Positions 27,276 to 29,923 of a stretch of DNA of 29,923 nt are shown here, piece after piece. The notes beneath the pieces are model-generated. The model saw only the letters and a program-made list of their open reading frames with translations, was not told where the DNA came from and did no database searches. Made by a program: the position numbers and the translations under genes. The number at the start of each line of letters is the position of its first letter. Position 1 is the stretch's first letter. Source of the stretch: a virus; the IMG/VR virus record IMGVR_UViG_3300046557_000416, positions 1 to 29,923 of that record. The stretch is one strand, 5' to 3'.

Positions 27276-27619
27276 ATCTTGAACTGATCAACTCCATCGC
27301 CTGCGGCTTGATTGCCTTGTGGGCTACCTGGTGTGTGCTGAGCGGTCTAGTGCGAGATGGCGTCATCGGCAAACTGATCTATTCGGCGATCGCCATCAGC
27401 GGGTTTGTAGTGATGAGCCGAAACCAGAACATTTTCATCATGGGCCCGACCACCGCCGGCATCACGTTGCACGTCTCGCTGGCGCTTGCCGGCCTGCGCC
27501 ACATCTTTATGGTCATCTGGTGGCAGCGGGTGAAGGCCTGGCTCTGCCGGACGCTGAACTGTGAGCACTGCATGCGCTGTGAAAAGGCGCCGGGCGGGAT
27601 TGAGCGACGATCCAAGTAG
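27272..27619 (+). CDS. Second late membrane protein, holin/antiholin-like
   Basis: A 115-residue protein starting with ATGA overlap on the first holin-like gene. Membrane segments are at about 9-27, 32-48 and 57-83. The C-terminus is cysteine-rich (CRTLNCEHCMRCEKAPGG) and basic. Two coupled small membrane proteins in this position often act together in lysis as holin and antiholin, which I infer here. Confidence 0.6.
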   Translation: MNLELINSIACGLIALWATWCVLSGLVRDGVIGKLIYSAIAISGFVVMSRNQNIFIMGPTTAGITLHVSLALAGLRHIFMVIWWQRVKAWLCRTLNCEHCMRCEKAPGGIERRSK

Positions 27620-27621
27620 AC

Positions 27622-27656
27622 CGCGACACGTTTCGCAAATGAGTAAATTGTGTCGC
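27622..27656. repeat. GCGACAC/GTGTCGC inverted repeat in an intergenic gap
   Basis: GCGACAC (27623-27629) and GTGTCGC (27650-27656) begin four bases after the second holin-like gene. The left arm reads CGCGACACGTTT, identical to the first twelve bases of the palindrome at 21616. It lies between two genes that point towards each other. Confidence 0.75.
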
Positions 27657-27694
27657 TACAAGGAAAAAGCAGGGATATCGCCATTTTCGCGCAG

Positions 27695-28165
27695 TCAACA
27701 AGACTTATCGTTGCCTGGCCCTCCGGCATCTTTAGCCGGAGGTTGCAGCAGCGCAGAGAAAAGTACGGACAACTTCTCAGTTATTTTTGCCTCAATCTCG
27801 AGTGTAAGAGCCTGCTGCTTAATTTCAGCAAGTTCGGATTCAAGCTCTTCGATTTTTTTCCTGTGCTTGGTTCTGCGGATGTCAATGAGGTGGGCGAAGA
27901 GCAGGTAGGTGTACCAAATCGAAAGTAGGGTGGCAGCCACAAAATTGGCAATCTCTACCCTACTAGGCTGGCCCACTCCGATCACGAAACTGATGATGTT
28001 GTACGTGCACACCCCAATTAGCAGGATAAGCGATCCGAAATATGCGCTTTGCCGCCCCCATCCGATCACCTTAGACGTTTCTTCTGGTGTGGCCCTAGCA
28101 ATCGTGAAGAGCAGTGCAATAAAGGCCATAGAGGTAGCGGCAACTATTTGGATGGTCGACATCAT
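27695..28165 (-). CDS. Counter-oriented membrane protein with coiled coil (moron)
   Basis: A 156-residue protein on the minus strand, against all late genes. Three membrane segments (about 4-22, 43-66 and 76-99) precede a coiled coil (RTKHRKKIEELESELAEIKQQALTLEIEAKITEKLS). The start is unclear: ATG 28165 (chosen), 28162 or 28186. An 8-bp hairpin CCTCCGGC/GCCGGAGG lies in its last codons. Its direction and position between holin-like genes and terminase mark it as a lysogenic-conversion gene. It might interfere with other phages, but that is a guess. Confidence 0.6.
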   Translation of the reverse strand: MMSTIQIVAATSMAFIALLFTIARATPEETSKVIGWGRQSAYFGSLILLIGVCTYNIISFVIGVGQPSRVEIANFVAATLLSIWYTYLLFAHLIDIRRTKHRKKIEELESELAEIKQQALTLEIEAKITEKLSVLFSALLQPPAKDAGGPGNDKSC

Positions 28166-28248
28166 TGGGTCAGGTCTCTGGTCCATTCATAACATGGGCT
28201 GCACCAATACCGGCATCAGGCCACCTTTTCAAGTGCCAGAGAATTTCA

Positions 28249-28770
28249 ATGACAACCAAGCAACCCGACTGGGAGGCGATCGAGCGAGCCTACCGGGCTG
28301 GACTGCTTTCCCTGCGCGCCATCGCCTCAGAGCATGGAGTAGCGCACAACACGATTATGAAGCGCGCCGAGAAGGAAGGCTGGCAGCGAGACCTGACGAG
28401 CAAGGTCAGATCCGCCGTAAAGGACAAGGTGACCAGAGCGGTGACCACGGATGGTGACCAGAAGAAACTGGTCACTGATGCCGAGATCATCGAAGAAGCC
28501 TCCGATCAAGCGGCGGCTGTAGTGCTCGCCCACCGATCCGGTTTGGCCCAGTGGCGAGGTATTGCGAGCAAGCTCAGCAAGTTCCTCTCCAGCGTCACTG
28601 TTACTGAAGAGAACCACGGCGACTTCGCTCGGTCACTCAATGCGGGCGTAGATGCCCAGCTCAAGGTGATCAAAGGCGAGCGCCAAGCATTCAATCTCGA
28701 CACGGAAGAGGGCGACAAGACAGTCGACACTCTTGCCGCGATGATGGACGAACTATCGAAGGACGCCTGA
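28249..28770 (+). CDS. terS: Terminase small subunit
   Basis: A 173-residue protein. The N-terminal HTH (WEAIERAYRAGLLSLRAIASEHGVAHNTIMKRAEKEGWQ) binds packaging DNA. The middle is helical for oligomerisation, and the C-terminus (AFNLDTEEGDKTVDTLAAMMDELSKDA) would contact the large subunit. ATG 28249 has only a weak AGAGA upstream. The large-subunit gene starts two bases after its stop, so they are co-expressed for DNA packaging. Confidence 0.87.
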   Translation: MTTKQPDWEAIERAYRAGLLSLRAIASEHGVAHNTIMKRAEKEGWQRDLTSKVRSAVKDKVTRAVTTDGDQKKLVTDAEIIEEASDQAAAVVLAHRSGLAQWRGIASKLSKFLSSVTVTEENHGDFARSLNAGVDAQLKVIKGERQAFNLDTEEGDKTVDTLAAMMDELSKDA

Positions 28771-28771
28771 C

Positions 28772-29923
28772 ATGAAGCCCGAGCACATGAAGCTGCTCCG
28801 GGATAAACGTTGGCGGTTGAACAATCTCTACTTCATCGCTGACAAACAGGGCAAGAAAGTCCGCTTCCGGATGACGGACGAGCAGATCGAATACTTCGAC
28901 GGGATGCACACCCGAAACATCATCCTGAAGGCTCGGCAGCTCGGCTTCACCACTGAGTGCTGCATCATCCAGCTGGACGCCGCGCTGTTCGAGTCTGCCA
29001 AGTGCGCTTTGATCGCCCATACCCTGAACGACGCCAAGCGCTTGTTCCGTGAAAAGGTGAAGTACGCCTACGACAACCTGCCGAAAGAGATCCGCGCCGC
29101 GAACCCTGCGAGCAACGACGCTGCCGGTGAACTGGTGTTCAGCAAGGGCGGCTCGCTCTACGTCAGCACATCGTTCCGGGGTGGCACGCTGCGCTATCTG
29201 CACGTCTCCGAGTTCGGGAAGATCTGCGCCAAGTTTCCGCACAAGGCGCGCGAGATCGTTACCGGCGCGCTCGAGGCGGTGGCCACTGACTGCTTTGTCA
29301 CGATTGAATCGACGGCTGAGGGCCGGGCCGGCTACTTCTTCGACTACTCACAGAGCGCGGAGAAGCAGCTGCTGTCCGGCACGCCGCTCGGCAAGCTGGA
29401 CTGGAAGTTTTTCTTCTTCAGTTGGTGGAAGAACAAGGCCTACTGGCTCGATCCAGCCGAAGCGATCATCCCGCAGCGCCTGACCGACTACTTCAACGAA
29501 CTGTTCGCCAAGCACGGCATCGACACGAACCCCGGCCAGCGCGCCTGGTACGCCGCCAAGGAGAAGACCCTCGGCGACGACATGAAGCGGGAATATCCGT
29601 CTCTGCCGGCGGAAGCCTTTCAGCAGTCGATCGAGGGCGCTTATTACGCCAAGCAGTTCACCAAACTGTATGCCGCTCAGCGCATCGGCACGCTGCCAGA
29701 CAACAGTCATCTGCCAGTCCACACGATTTGGGATATCGGCGTCGGCGACTCCACGGCCATCTGGTTCGTTCGGATCGTCGGCGAGGAATACCACGTCATC
29801 GACTTCTACGAGAACAGCGGCGAAGGCCTCCGGCATTACATGAAGGTGCTCAAGGATCGCAAATACACATACGGCGATCACTGGGGCCCCCACGACATCG
29901 ATAACCGCGAATTCGGCAGCGAC
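28772..29923 (+). CDS. terL: Terminase large subunit, 5' part (runs off the window)
   Basis: The first 384 residues of the packaging motor are present, in frame to the window end. Motifs: a Walker-A-like ILKARQLGFTT (51-61, R-x-x-G-x-T form); a Walker-B region LHVSEFGKI with acidic E147; and then a segment SEFGKICAKFPHK. A nuclease-domain segment HTIWDIGVGDST begins at about 320 with its catalytic Asp. It translocates genome DNA into the prohead and cuts it. The frame carries on past the window end. Confidence 0.92.
   Translation, partial: MKPEHMKLLRDKRWRLNNLYFIADKQGKKVRFRMTDEQIEYFDGMHTRNIILKARQLGFTTECCIIQLDAALFESAKCALIAHTLNDAKRLFREKVKYAYDNLPKEIRAANPASNDAAGELVFSKGGSLYVSTSFRGGTLRYLHVSEFGKICAKFPHKAREIVTGALEAVATDCFVTIESTAEGRAGYFFDYSQSAEKQLLSGTPLGKLDWKFFFFSWWKNKAYWLDPAEAIIPQRLTDYFNELFAKHGIDTNPGQRAWYAAKEKTLGDDMKREYPSLPAEAFQQSIEGAYYAKQFTKLYAAQRIGTLPDNSHLPVHTIWDIGVGDSTAIWFVRIVGEEYHVIDFYENSGEGLRHYMKVLKDRKYTYGDHWGPHDIDNREFGSD

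Noticed and set aside
27719-27741. Hairpin CCTCCGGC/GCCGGAGG as a terminator
   Set aside because: It lies inside the last codons of the minus-strand membrane gene and has no T-run on either strand.

Overview
The window is the left end of an integrated lambdoid prophage in a GC-rich gammaproteobacterial chromosome, most likely Pseudomonas. Bases 1-249 hold the 3' end of a host MerR-family regulator. A complete tRNA-Pro (anticodon GGG, 339-415) follows, and the prophage integrase gene starts right behind it. In Pseudomonas a MerR-like gene followed by tRNA-Pro is the usual neighbourhood downstream of ihfA. The protein families (Api92-like, Rha, CII/CP76, NinB/NinG, RecT and YqaJ-type exonuclease) are typical of Pseudomonas temperate phages. 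The far phage-host junction lies outside the window.

Layout. (1) 475-4201, leftward: int, xis and small phage accessory genes, including a short protein that carries the ordered motifs of the tRNA-guanine transglycosylase/DpdA fold. (2) 4300-11400, an accessory zone: an AT-rich FRG-domain gene with its own extended -10 promoter, a cytosine-C5 methyltransferase with eight repeats in its variable region, an adenine methyltransferase, an HNH protein with an unrecognised C-terminal domain, and an AT-rich PutAbiC-like membrane protein. (3) 11445-16523, leftward early recombination genes: RecT, a YqaJ exonuclease and small partners, behind a long gene-poor leader with a perfect 19-bp inverted repeat. 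(4) 16847-20803, immunity region: left operators, a zinc-ribbon membrane protein, a DUF4411 (PIN-like) plus HTH-ImmA/IrrE pair, a gene remnant, a LexA-like CI repressor, right operators and Cro. (5) 20803-25981, rightward early operon: cro, cII-like, rha, a replication initiator carrying five iterons, a second replication-region protein, ninB, ninG and a gene in the Q position. (6) 26046-29923, start of the late region: tandem terminators, a Com-like zinc finger, a small beta-rich protein, two holin-like membrane proteins, a counter-oriented membrane gene, and the terminase small and (partial) large subunits.

How it works together: CI should bind a set of related 14-bp palindromes at both the left (16847-16882) and right (20701-20768) operators. 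This would silence the leftward and rightward early operons. DNA damage would trigger CI self-cleavage at Ala-Gly, and replication would start from the iterons inside the initiator gene. A recurring arrangement of a GC-rich hairpin directly upstream of the ribosome binding site is seen before at least seven leftward genes. A GCGACAC/GTGTCGC inverted repeat appears at three separate places and may be a regulator site. Lysogeny or defence cargo (FRG, PutAbiC-like, ImmA/DUF4411, HNH, the counter-oriented membrane gene) and DNA-modification cargo (Dam, Dcm, DpdA-like, Com) are unusually dense.
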